Assembly: GCF_900105385.1 (NCBI RefSeq)
Contig: NZ_LT629772.1
Span: 248,001-312,000, forward strand
Reading direction: 5' to 3'
Length of the DNA stretch: 64,000 nucleotides
DNA from: Microlunatus soli
Lineage (GTDB): Bacteria; Actinomycetota; Actinomycetes; Propionibacteriales; Propionibacteriaceae
The translations under genes and the position numbers were made by a program. The notes under the pieces were generated by a model. That model searched no databases. It was not told the origin of the DNA and worked only from the letters and a program-made list of their open reading frames with translations. How positions within the stretch are numbered: position 1 is the stretch's first letter; each line of letters opens with the position of its first letter. Of this stretch, positions 18,082-25,411 are shown piece after piece.

Positions 18082-19992
18082 TCAGCAGTCGAGGACGAGC
18101 CTGACGGTGCTCGCCGGTGGGACCGTGACCCGAACGCCGCGGGGCTCGGCCGCCAACGTGGCCTCCTCGCCGAGGCTCTGCGGTGCGCCGGTCGTGGTCG
18201 CCGAGACCTGCAGCACGGCCGCTCGGTCGCCGGGGTTGCCGATCAGCAGCTGCCGGCGGTCACCGGATCCGCCGGTCCCGAGTCGCTGGCACAGCACCCC
18301 GATCGCCGCAGCCGGCCCGTCGATGATCGTGATCGACGGCACCGGCGTGAGTGGGCCGGCGGTAGCGACCCAGTCGATCACGCGGCCGGCCGGGTGCGGC
18401 GGCGCACTCGGTGCGGCTCGCAGGCCCCGCGGTCCCCAGGCCTCGAACAGTGTCAGCGTGCTGACACCGGGCACCGCCAGTGCGGCGATACTGCTGACGG
18501 TCCAGGCCGCAACCCCCGCTGAGGTCTGCCGCGGGTCGGTGGCCTCCGGCACCTGCTGTGCACCGTATCCGTCGACGAGTCCGCCCCGAAGATGATCATT
18601 CGGGTCATGATCATCCGGGACGAACGGCGTGGTGGCGACCGCGTTGAACCGGGATCGGAGGGTGACCGGTCCGATGTGCACCGGACGTCCCCCGGCCAGC
18701 CGGACCGCCTGCTCGGCCACCGGGCGTTGCATCGGCAGCGACTCGATCACCTGGGCGCGGCTCAGGTCATGCATCTGCGGCGTGATGCTGAAGGTCAGCC
18801 CACCCCGGTGATCGGAGAACTGATCGATGGTGCGGTTGAGTTCGGTGAAATGCGCACGGGTACCGGCGACCACCTCGACGTCGGGCAGCACGGCAGCCAT
18901 CGTCCGCCGCAGCGCGGCCGTCAACGGCACTGTCGTCCGACTGCTGGCCCGGTCGTAGACGGCGATCCGGCAGATCGCGGTACCACGCAGGGCGTCCAGT
19001 ACCGCGACGACCTGGTCCGGGTCGGAGGCGATGATCCGGACGTCGAGATCGGCACCGTCGGCATCCCGACCGGCCCGGTACAGCACCGCCGGCCAGCGCT
19101 TCTCATCGGCCGGCAGCTCGACCATGATCGGCAACCGGAGCGCGGGCGATCCACCGGCGCCGGCGTCGTCGGGAGCCGTGCCGGCGCCGGTCTGCAATAT
19201 CGGCAGCGACTCCGCACTCGGCATGATCAACATCGGCTTCGGCCCCGACACCGCGGTCGCCGTTGATCGACAGCTCAGCGTGAGCGACTGCTCGATCAGG
19301 TCCCCGCGCCCGACCGACACCGGGAACGGTTCAGCCAGTGGTGTCGAGTAGGTCTTGTACGAGGCGTCGGTCCAGTTCCGCTGATCCTCCATCTCGAAGA
19401 CGTCACCGACCAGCCGCAACTCGGCAGCCAGACCGTCGGTCCGCCAGCGGTAGCCCGTGACGTCCAACGCCGGTTGATGGGCGGAGATGTCACTGGGGAA
19501 GGCGGTACTCTGCTCCGTCCCGTCCGGATGCAGGACCTCCAGATGACGGCCGGCGAGGCCAGGGGCATGCAGCACGATCAGCCCGATCCGGTTGCGCCGA
19601 AAATCACGCAGCACCCGGCCGCGGACAACGAACTCCAGCTCGGGCCCGAGTCGCAGGTCGGCGTCCCATTGGAGGACGGGCACTCCGTCCAGCAGGCTGC
19701 GTACGGCGAATCGGAGCCGGTCCGGATGCTCGTCACCGATGTCGAGGATCAGGTTCTCCGCGGTGCGCCAGTCATGATCACGGACGATGAATCGGATGCC
19801 GCGCAGCACCGGGTGGCCGCCGTGTCGGATGTCGGCGAGTTCGGCCCCGCGCAACGACAGCGTCCACCGCCCGGCGGTCACGATCCGGTCCGGCGTCTCA
19901 CCGTCGCCCCAGCTCGTACCTGCCCCGTCCACAGCCGGTCCCGCAGTCATGCCCACGACCCGGTCGCCGTCCTGATGATCATGGGCGCTCAC
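18082..19992 (-). CDS. apnL: Predicted D-apionate lactonase
   Basis: This 636-residue cytoplasmic protein has no signal peptide. The N-terminal region (LRGAELADIRHGGHPVLRGI, then FIVRDHDWRT) and overall length recall the D-apionate lactonase family, which hydrolyses D-apionolactone to D-apionate. I recognise this mainly from that opening pattern and from the neighbours: genes resembling apnO and oiaC lie in the facing operon. The GTG at 19992 overlaps the regulator stop as GTGA, so it is translated with the FadR-type regulator. It could act on another aldonolactone; no catalytic residues were assigned. Confidence 0.65.
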   Translation of the reverse strand: MSAHDHQDGDRVVGMTAGPAVDGAGTSWGDGETPDRIVTAGRWTLSLRGAELADIRHGGHPVLRGIRFIVRDHDWRTAENLILDIGDEHPDRLRFAVRSLLDGVPVLQWDADLRLGPELEFVVRGRVLRDFRRNRIGLIVLHAPGLAGRHLEVLHPDGTEQSTAFPSDISAHQPALDVTGYRWRTDGLAAELRLVGDVFEMEDQRNWTDASYKTYSTPLAEPFPVSVGRGDLIEQSLTLSCRSTATAVSGPKPMLIMPSAESLPILQTGAGTAPDDAGAGGSPALRLPIMVELPADEKRWPAVLYRAGRDADGADLDVRIIASDPDQVVAVLDALRGTAICRIAVYDRASSRTTVPLTAALRRTMAAVLPDVEVVAGTRAHFTELNRTIDQFSDHRGGLTFSITPQMHDLSRAQVIESLPMQRPVAEQAVRLAGGRPVHIGPVTLRSRFNAVATTPFVPDDHDPNDHLRGGLVDGYGAQQVPEATDPRQTSAGVAAWTVSSIAALAVPGVSTLTLFEAWGPRGLRAAPSAPPHPAGRVIDWVATAGPLTPVPSITIIDGPAAAIGVLCQRLGTGGSGDRRQLLIGNPGDRAAVLQVSATTTGAPQSLGEEATLAAEPRGVRVTVPPASTVRLVLDC

Positions 19993-20735
19993 TCCTGATG
20001 ATCGTGATCGGCCGACAGCACCCGCTCGCTGGCGGTCACCATGTGGGCTGCCATCCGTTCGGCGGCCCGCTGCGGATCATGGGCGGCGATCGCCTCGTAC
20101 ACCTCGGCGTGCTCGGCGTAGGCGTCGTCGGCCTGGGCTCGGGTGCTCAGGCCGCGCTCGGTCCAGACCTGCAACAGCGATCGGATCGTCTGCAACAGAT
20201 CGGCGAGCACCTCGTTGCCGGCAGCGTGGGCGATAGCAGTATGGAACCGGACGTCGGACTCGATGAACGCCTTGGGCCGATCCAGATTCCTCTGCATCCG
20301 GTCCAGATACTTCTTCAGATCGCGGACCTGGGCCTCGGTCGCGCGTTCCGCCGCCAGCCCGGTCGCCTGCCCTTCGAGCCCGGAGCGGATCTCCAGCAGT
20401 TCCTCGGTCCTCGAGGCAGCCAGCAGCAGCCCCCAGCTCAAGGTCCGCGGCAGCAACTCCGAGGTCCCACCGCGCAGATAGCTGCCCGAGCCGGGCCGGA
20501 CCTGCACCACGCCGAGGATCTCCAACGAGGCGATCGCCTCGCGGACCGCCGACCGTCCGACGCCGAGCCGCTCGGCCAGCGCGCGCTCCGGCGGCAGCCG
20601 CGATCCCGGCGCGAGATCGCCGGAGGTGAGCAACTGCAGCAGCTGGCGAGCGACCACGGCGGAGGGCGACCCGGCCGGCACCGCCTCGAGTTCGAGACGG
20701 ACCCCGGTCGGATCGTCGTCGCTGTAGGAGGGCAT
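19989..20735 (-). CDS. GntR-family transcriptional regulator (FadR subfamily)
   Basis: This 248-residue regulator has a winged helix-turn-helix near the N-terminus (SRLPPERALAERLGVGRSAV ... LEILGVVQVRPGSGSYL) and an all-helical FCD effector domain (RTEELLEIRSGLEGQATGLA, FHTAIAHAAGNEVLADLL). The FCD histidines and aspartate typically bind a metal and an organic acid. The start is set at ATG 20735; an in-frame ATG at 20777 would run into the promoter. It lies between the two arms of the sugar-acid cluster, next to a perfect palindrome, and very likely represses both. Confidence 0.9.
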   Translation of the reverse strand: MPSYSDDDPTGVRLELEAVPAGSPSAVVARQLLQLLTSGDLAPGSRLPPERALAERLGVGRSAVREAIASLEILGVVQVRPGSGSYLRGGTSELLPRTLSWGLLLAASRTEELLEIRSGLEGQATGLAAERATEAQVRDLKKYLDRMQRNLDRPKAFIESDVRFHTAIAHAAGNEVLADLLQTIRSLLQVWTERGLSTRAQADDAYAEHAEVYEAIAAHDPQRAAERMAAHMVTASERVLSADHDHQE

Positions 20736-20797
20736 GGGCCGAGCGTATCGAGCCGACGGCAGACCGGGTGGCGACACCCCGAATTCCGCAAATATTG

Positions 20798-20811
20798 GTC
20801 AACCGGTTGAC
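20798..20811. promoter_or_regulatory. Putative operator of the sugar-acid divergon
   Basis: The sequence GTCAACCGGTTGAC is a perfect 14-bp palindrome in the 163-base space between the FadR-type regulator and the MFS transporter. Its size and symmetry suit a GntR/FadR dimer. It lies upstream of both starts, so one bound dimer could control both transcripts. I did not see a second identical copy in the window. Confidence 0.65.
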
Positions 20812-20898
20812 AGATCGAGAGGAACTGGCGACGATGAGCGGACCGGCAGCCACGCGATGCGGCAGCGCCGGTTCGGTTGTCGATCGTCAGGAGTCACC

Positions 20899-22242
20899 GT
20901 GGACCATGCGCCCGAAGCGCGGAGCGCGATCCGCAAGATCACGATCCGGATCGTGCCGTTCGTGGCACTGATGTTCTTCATCAACTTCCTGGATCGGACC
21001 GCGATCTCCTTCGCCGCACCCGGCGGGATGGAAGACGATCTCGGCTTGTCGGCAGCGCAGTTCGGCCTGGCCTCCGGCGTCTTCTTCATCGGCTACATCC
21101 TGTTGGAGGTGCCGTCCAACCTCGCACTGCACCGCTTCGGCGCCCGCCGCTGGCTGGCCCGGATCATGATCACCTGGGGTGTGGTCTCGCTGATCTTCGT
21201 GTGGGTGCAGAACTACCCGCAGCTGGTCGGGCTGCGCTTCCTGCTCGGCGTCGCCGAGGCAGGCTTCTTCCCCGGCGCGATCCTGTTCCTGTCCAGCTGG
21301 GTGCCGGCCGCCTATCGCGGGCGCATCCTGGCGCTGTTCTATCTGGCGCAACCGTTGACCAGCGTGATCGGCGCCCCGCTGGCCGGGCTGTTGCTGCAAC
21401 AGCACGGCGCGTTCGGCCTCGCCGGTTGGCGCTTCATGTTCCTCGGCGTCTCGGTTCCGGCGATCGTGGTCGGCGTGATCTGCTGGTTCTACCTCAAGGA
21501 TCGACCGGCTGACGCCGGCTGGCTGACCGCTTCCGAGAAGGGCTGGCTGCAGCAGACGCTCGCCGAGGAGGATGCGGCCAAACCCCAAGCAGGCAAGGAG
21601 ACCGGCGGGTTGCGCGCGGCCTTCGGTTCCGGCCGGGTGTGGGCATTGTGCGGGGTCTACTTCGGCTTCATCTACGGTCTGTACGCTCTGTCCTTCTTCC
21701 TGCCGACGATCATCAGCGGCTTCTCCGAGCAGTACGGCATCACGATGACCGACCTGACCAAGGGCCTGATCACCGCCATCCCCTACGTCCCGGCCGCGAT
21801 CGCGCTGTGGCTGTGGACCCGGGACGCAACCCGGCGCGGCCTGCGGACCTGGCACATCGCCGTGCCCGCGGTGGTCGGCGGGATCAGTGTGCCGGTGGCG
21901 CTGTTCGCCGGATCACCGGCGGCGACGATCGCCGTGATCGCAGTCACCGCGATGGCGATCTTCGCCGCACTGCCCAACTTCTGGACGCTGCCGACCCGCT
22001 TCCTGTCCGGTGCCGGCGCGGCCGCCGGCGTGGCGCTGATCAACACCGTCGGCAATCTGGCCGGCTTCGCCGCGCCGTACGTCACCGGTGCCGTGCACGA
22101 CTGGACCGGCGGCTACCAGCTGCCGATGATCATCGTCGGGATCTTCATGCTGTTGTCGGCGGTGCTGATCGTCCTGCTGTCCCGCCGTGATCGGGTTCCC
22201 CGGATCGACCACGGCGCGGCTACGGATCGGGCGGCGGCATGA
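20899..22242 (+). CDS. MFS transporter, anion:cation symporter (ACS) type
   Basis: This 447-residue, 12-helix major facilitator has the ACS-family pattern: NFLDRTAISFAAPGGMEDDL, GYILLEVPSNLALHRFGARR and RFLLGVAEAGFFPGAI. Characterised members import organic acids and sugar acids (glucarate, phthalate, tartrate). The frame is open further upstream, but GTG 20899 with AGGAG at 20889-20893 is the convincing start. Its stop overlaps the next ATG (ATGA). In this cluster it is the likely importer of the aldonate substrate. Confidence 0.88.
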   Translation: MDHAPEARSAIRKITIRIVPFVALMFFINFLDRTAISFAAPGGMEDDLGLSAAQFGLASGVFFIGYILLEVPSNLALHRFGARRWLARIMITWGVVSLIFVWVQNYPQLVGLRFLLGVAEAGFFPGAILFLSSWVPAAYRGRILALFYLAQPLTSVIGAPLAGLLLQQHGAFGLAGWRFMFLGVSVPAIVVGVICWFYLKDRPADAGWLTASEKGWLQQTLAEEDAAKPQAGKETGGLRAAFGSGRVWALCGVYFGFIYGLYALSFFLPTIISGFSEQYGITMTDLTKGLITAIPYVPAAIALWLWTRDATRRGLRTWHIAVPAVVGGISVPVALFAGSPAATIAVIAVTAMAIFAALPNFWTLPTRFLSGAGAAAGVALINTVGNLAGFAAPYVTGAVHDWTGGYQLPMIIVGIFMLLSAVLIVLLSRRDRVPRIDHGAATDRAAA

Positions 22243-23039
22243 GCATCGGGACCGGGACGTACGCCTACTTCTGGCGGATGTCGGAGCGCGTCGCGTCGCC
22301 CTGGTCGTTGCAGGATGCGCTGCGCGACACGGCGGACCACGGTCTCGACCTCTTCCAGATCTGTGATCATCAGCCGCTGTCCGAAGCCGACGACGGTCGG
22401 CTCTCCGAGATCGCGGCGCTGGCCACCGATCTCGGGATCACGCTCGAGCTCGGCACCCGAGGGCTGGCCGAGGATCATCTGCTCCGCTATCTGCGGATCG
22501 CCGAACGGCTCGGCGCCCGACTGATCCGATCGATGTGGACCGCCGGCGACGACCGCCCGGGCGCGGTCGAGGCCGAGCGTCGGTTGCGGGCCGTGCTGCC
22601 CGCCTTCACCGACGCCGGCGTGACGCTCGCCCTGGAGACCTACGAACAGGTGTCCACCGTCGACCTGGTCGGACTGATCGAACGGATCGACTCCCCGCAG
22701 CTCGGTATCTGCCTGGACCCGGGCAACACGGTGGCCAATTTCGAGCAACCCGACGAGGTCACCCGACGCTGTGCGCCGTACGTGAAGAACTGGCACGTCA
22801 AGGATTTCGATTTCACCCGTTCACCGGGTTGGGTCGGCTTCTCCTACACCGGCGTGCCGATCGGCACCGGCCGACTGGACTACGACGGCATCCGCGCCGC
22901 GATCGAACCCGACCGCCGCGGCATCAACCAGATCATCGAATTCTGGCTGCCCTGGCAGGACAGCCCGCACGCCACCGTCGACACCGAAGCACGGTGGACC
23001 GCCGACACCATCGCCTATCTCAGGAGCAAACAAGCATGA
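22239..23039 (+). CDS. oiaC: Predicted 3-oxo-isoapionate decarboxylase (TIM-barrel, AP-endonuclease-2 family)
   Basis: This 266-residue sugar-phosphate isomerase/epimerase-type TIM barrel has likely metal ligands in LALETYEQ (Glu), CLDPGNTVANF (Asp), KNWHVKDF (His) and IIEFWLPW (Glu). In D-apionate clusters a protein of this family, OiaC, decarboxylates 3-oxo-isoapionate to L-erythrulose. The assignment rests on the neighbouring apnO- and apnL-like genes, because the fold alone fits many isomerases. ATGA overlaps at both ends place it firmly in the operon. Confidence 0.65.
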   Translation: MSIGTGTYAYFWRMSERVASPWSLQDALRDTADHGLDLFQICDHQPLSEADDGRLSEIAALATDLGITLELGTRGLAEDHLLRYLRIAERLGARLIRSMWTAGDDRPGAVEAERRLRAVLPAFTDAGVTLALETYEQVSTVDLVGLIERIDSPQLGICLDPGNTVANFEQPDEVTRRCAPYVKNWHVKDFDFTRSPGWVGFSYTGVPIGTGRLDYDGIRAAIEPDRRGINQIIEFWLPWQDSPHATVDTEARWTADTIAYLRSKQA

Positions 23040-23902
23040 CCGACACCGCAGCCCCGACCCTGACCGTCGCCGTGATCGGCGCCGGCGGCAAGATGGGCAC
23101 CCGCGTCTCCGACAATCTGGCCACAAGCGACTACAACGCCTTGTACAGCGAGAATTCCGCCGCCGGCCAGCAGGCGATCAAGGACCTCGGCCGCGAGGTC
23201 ACCCCGACCGATCAGGCCGTGCCACAGGCCGACGTGGTGATCCTCGCGGTCCCCGACACGGTGCTCGGCGTCGTGTCGGAGGCGGTGGTCCCGCAGCTCA
23301 AGCCCGGGGCGATCCTGCTCACCCTCGACCCGGCCGCCGCCTATGCCGGGCTGCTGGCGCAGCGCGACGACGTCCATTACGCCGTCGCGCATCCGTGTCA
23401 TCCGTCGGTCTTCTCCGAACGCACCACCCCCGAGGAATGGGCCGACACCTTCGGCGGGATCGCCGCCCCACAAGAGGTCGTGGCCGCCTTCGAGACCGAC
23501 GACGAGGATCTGCGCGCCCGGGCCGAAGCCGTGATCTCGACCATCTATGCACCCGTGATCGCGGTGCACTGGGTGACGGTCAAGCAACTGGCCGTGCTGG
23601 AGCCGACCCTGGTGGAGACCATCGCCTGCATGATCGGCGAATTCCTGCACGAGGCGCTCGAGGAGACCGTCAACACGGTCGGTGTCCCCCGCGAGGCCGC
23701 ACGCGCGATCCTCTATGGACACACCTGGATCGCGCTGACCAACGGCCTGCGTGGCTCCAACCCGTTCTCCGATGCCTGCCACATCGCGATGGGCTACGGC
23801 CGGGAGTCGATCATCAAGGAGGACTGGAAGAAGATCTTCGACGACTCCGAACTGGATGCGGTGATCGCCAAGATGCTCAAGATCGACGCGGTCCGGCGGT
23901 GA
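23036..23902 (+). CDS. apnO: Predicted D-apionate oxidoisomerase (6PGDH-like)
   Basis: This 288-residue NAD-dependent enzyme has an N-terminal Rossmann fold (VAVIGAGGKMGTRVSDNLA) and a helical C-terminal domain of the phosphogluconate-dehydrogenase-C type (YAVAHPCHPSVFSERTTPEE ... VKQLAVLEPTLVETIACMIG). Proteins with this pairing include ApnO, which oxidises and isomerises D-apionate to 3-oxo-isoapionate. The ATG overlaps the preceding stop (ATGA). Together with the lactonase and decarboxylase it completes a three-step route. The biochemical assignment is by family and context only. Confidence 0.68.
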   Translation: MTDTAAPTLTVAVIGAGGKMGTRVSDNLATSDYNALYSENSAAGQQAIKDLGREVTPTDQAVPQADVVILAVPDTVLGVVSEAVVPQLKPGAILLTLDPAAAYAGLLAQRDDVHYAVAHPCHPSVFSERTTPEEWADTFGGIAAPQEVVAAFETDDEDLRARAEAVISTIYAPVIAVHWVTVKQLAVLEPTLVETIACMIGEFLHEALEETVNTVGVPREAARAILYGHTWIALTNGLRGSNPFSDACHIAMGYGRESIIKEDWKKIFDDSELDAVIAKMLKIDAVRR

Positions 23903-23909
23903 ACCGACC

Positions 23910-24671
23910 ATGATCGACTCCCAGCGGTTGACCGACCGGACGGCGCTGGTCACCGGCGCCGGTTCGGGAATCGGCCGGGCCGTCGCAACGCGCTTCCTGG
24001 CTGAAGGCGCCCGGGTCGTCTTCGCCGACCGCGATCGTCGGGCCGCCGAAGCAGCCGCCGATGATCACGACCGCGGCCGGGCGTTGACCATGGACATCAG
24101 CATCGAGGACAGCGTGATCTCCGGCTTCGAGGAACTGATCAGCGACGGCTGGGCACCCGATGTCGTGGTGGCCAACGCCGGTGTGCAGCTCTTCGGCCGG
24201 GACGCTCCGATCGCCGATGCGGATCTGGAGACCTGGCAGCAGACCATCGACGTCAACCTGACCGGCACCTTCCTGACCCTGCGGCAGGCGGTCCGTACGA
24301 TGCTGGCGCAGGACGGCGGTTCGATCATCCTGACCGGCAGCCCGACCGGACTGAACGGCGAGGGCAAGGACTTCACCGCCTACAGCACCTCCAAGGCCGG
24401 CATCCACGGGCTGTGCCGGACGGTCGCGGCGGCCTATGCCGGCACCGGCATCCGGGTCAACACGGTCGTCCCCGGCTACACCGAAACGCCCTTGGTGACA
24501 ACCATCTCCGGCGATCCGACCGAGCGCGCCAGCATCGTGTCGCGGATCCCGCTGGGCCGTCCCGGGACGGCCGACGACGTGGTCGGGGTCATGGTCTATC
24601 TCGCCTCGGACGAGTCGTCGTTCGCGACCGGCTCGCTGTTCCGGGTCGACGGCGGGATGACGACGTTGTAG
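23910..24671 (+). CDS. Short-chain dehydrogenase/reductase in the sugar-acid operon
   Basis: This classical SDR has 253 residues: TGAGSGIG cofactor motif near residue 16, VVANAGVQ, catalytic Ser in LTGSPTG, YSTSK catalytic Tyr/Lys, and PGYTETP. It starts seven bases after the oxidoisomerase stop. The described D-apiose dehydrogenase is a GFO/IDH protein, and none is encoded nearby. This SDR could replace it (apiose to apionolactone), or could act on the tetrulose product. The sequence does not decide between them. Confidence 0.85.
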   Translation: MIDSQRLTDRTALVTGAGSGIGRAVATRFLAEGARVVFADRDRRAAEAAADDHDRGRALTMDISIEDSVISGFEELISDGWAPDVVVANAGVQLFGRDAPIADADLETWQQTIDVNLTGTFLTLRQAVRTMLAQDGGSIILTGSPTGLNGEGKDFTAYSTSKAGIHGLCRTVAAAYAGTGIRVNTVVPGYTETPLVTTISGDPTERASIVSRIPLGRPGTADDVVGVMVYLASDESSFATGSLFRVDGGMTTL

Positions 24672-24693
24672 GACGGGATCCGGTGAGCAGGGC

Positions 24694-25212
24694 TCAGGCC
24701 TTGCGGCCGAAGACATGCGACACCCACCAGCGGCCATGGCTGTCCTTGTGGGCGCCGAGACCGTAGTTGCGATACTCCTTGCGCAGGATGTTCTCCCGGT
24801 GATCCGGTGAAGCCATCCAGGCCCGGGTCACCGCCTTGCCGCTCCGGTAGCCGACCGCGATGTTCTCACCGGTGGAGCGCAGGCCGCACTGCGACAGGAT
24901 CGGACGCAGCCGCTGATGCTGCAGACTCTGCCGCTGGGCCATCCGCTTGGCCTGCGCCTCGGCGTAGCGATCGAGGCAGGCGCTCCAACGAAGCTTGACC
25001 AGACCGCGCGAGGTGCGTTCGGCATTGGTGTGCCGGGCCGCCGACTTCTCGTACTTGGCTCCGTGCGCGGCCTCGGCCGTCGCGACCGGGCCACCGATCA
25101 CCGGGAACAAGCCCAGCAGCACGATCGTTGCCGACAGCGCGATCAGCTTGCGCTGAATCCGGGAGCGTCGGCTCCTGCCGAGCGTGTTGATCCGTTCAGT
25201 GATCGCCGTCAT
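24694..25212 (-). CDS. Secreted CAP-domain (SCP/PR-1-like) protein
   Basis: This 172-residue protein has a basic N-terminus and hydrophobic segment (KLIALSATIVLLGLFPVIGG) ending in ATAEAA, a plausible signal peptide. A CAP domain follows: HTNAERTSRGLVKLRW, GENIAVGYRSGKAVTRAWMA, SPDHRENILRKEYRNYGLGA and WWVSHVFG. Bacterial CAP proteins are extracellular and of mostly unknown function. The ATG at 25212 has GGAGG nearby; the frame extends to 25290, but the extra part has no signal-like character. It is convergent with the SDR gene. Confidence 0.85.
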   Translation of the reverse strand: MTAITERINTLGRSRRSRIQRKLIALSATIVLLGLFPVIGGPVATAEAAHGAKYEKSAARHTNAERTSRGLVKLRWSACLDRYAEAQAKRMAQRQSLQHQRLRPILSQCGLRSTGENIAVGYRSGKAVTRAWMASPDHRENILRKEYRNYGLGAHKDSHGRWWVSHVFGRKA

Positions 25213-25335
25213 GGCCACCTCCACCAGAACCCGAACTGCACCGGAACCGCATCTGCTGTGTCGAAGCCAGCTCACCGGCGTCACGGACAACTGTTGTCCC
25301 CCGCCAGGTCCAGGTCAAGCATCGACGCGTCGTGG

Positions 25336-25343
25336 TAACGTTA
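25336..25343. promoter_or_regulatory. Possible LacI-type operator
   Basis: A perfect 8-bp palindrome, TAACGTTA, with the central CG typical of LacI-family sites lies 69 bases before the binding-protein start. A LacI regulator is encoded directly downstream of that gene. The site could also overlap a -10 element. The evidence is short and only suggestive. Confidence 0.4.
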
Positions 25344-25411
25344 TCCCGCCTTGCGGCCGGTGCTCGCTGACCGACGGGGCCACCGCTGCTCTTGGTCGAG
25401 GAGGACCAACC

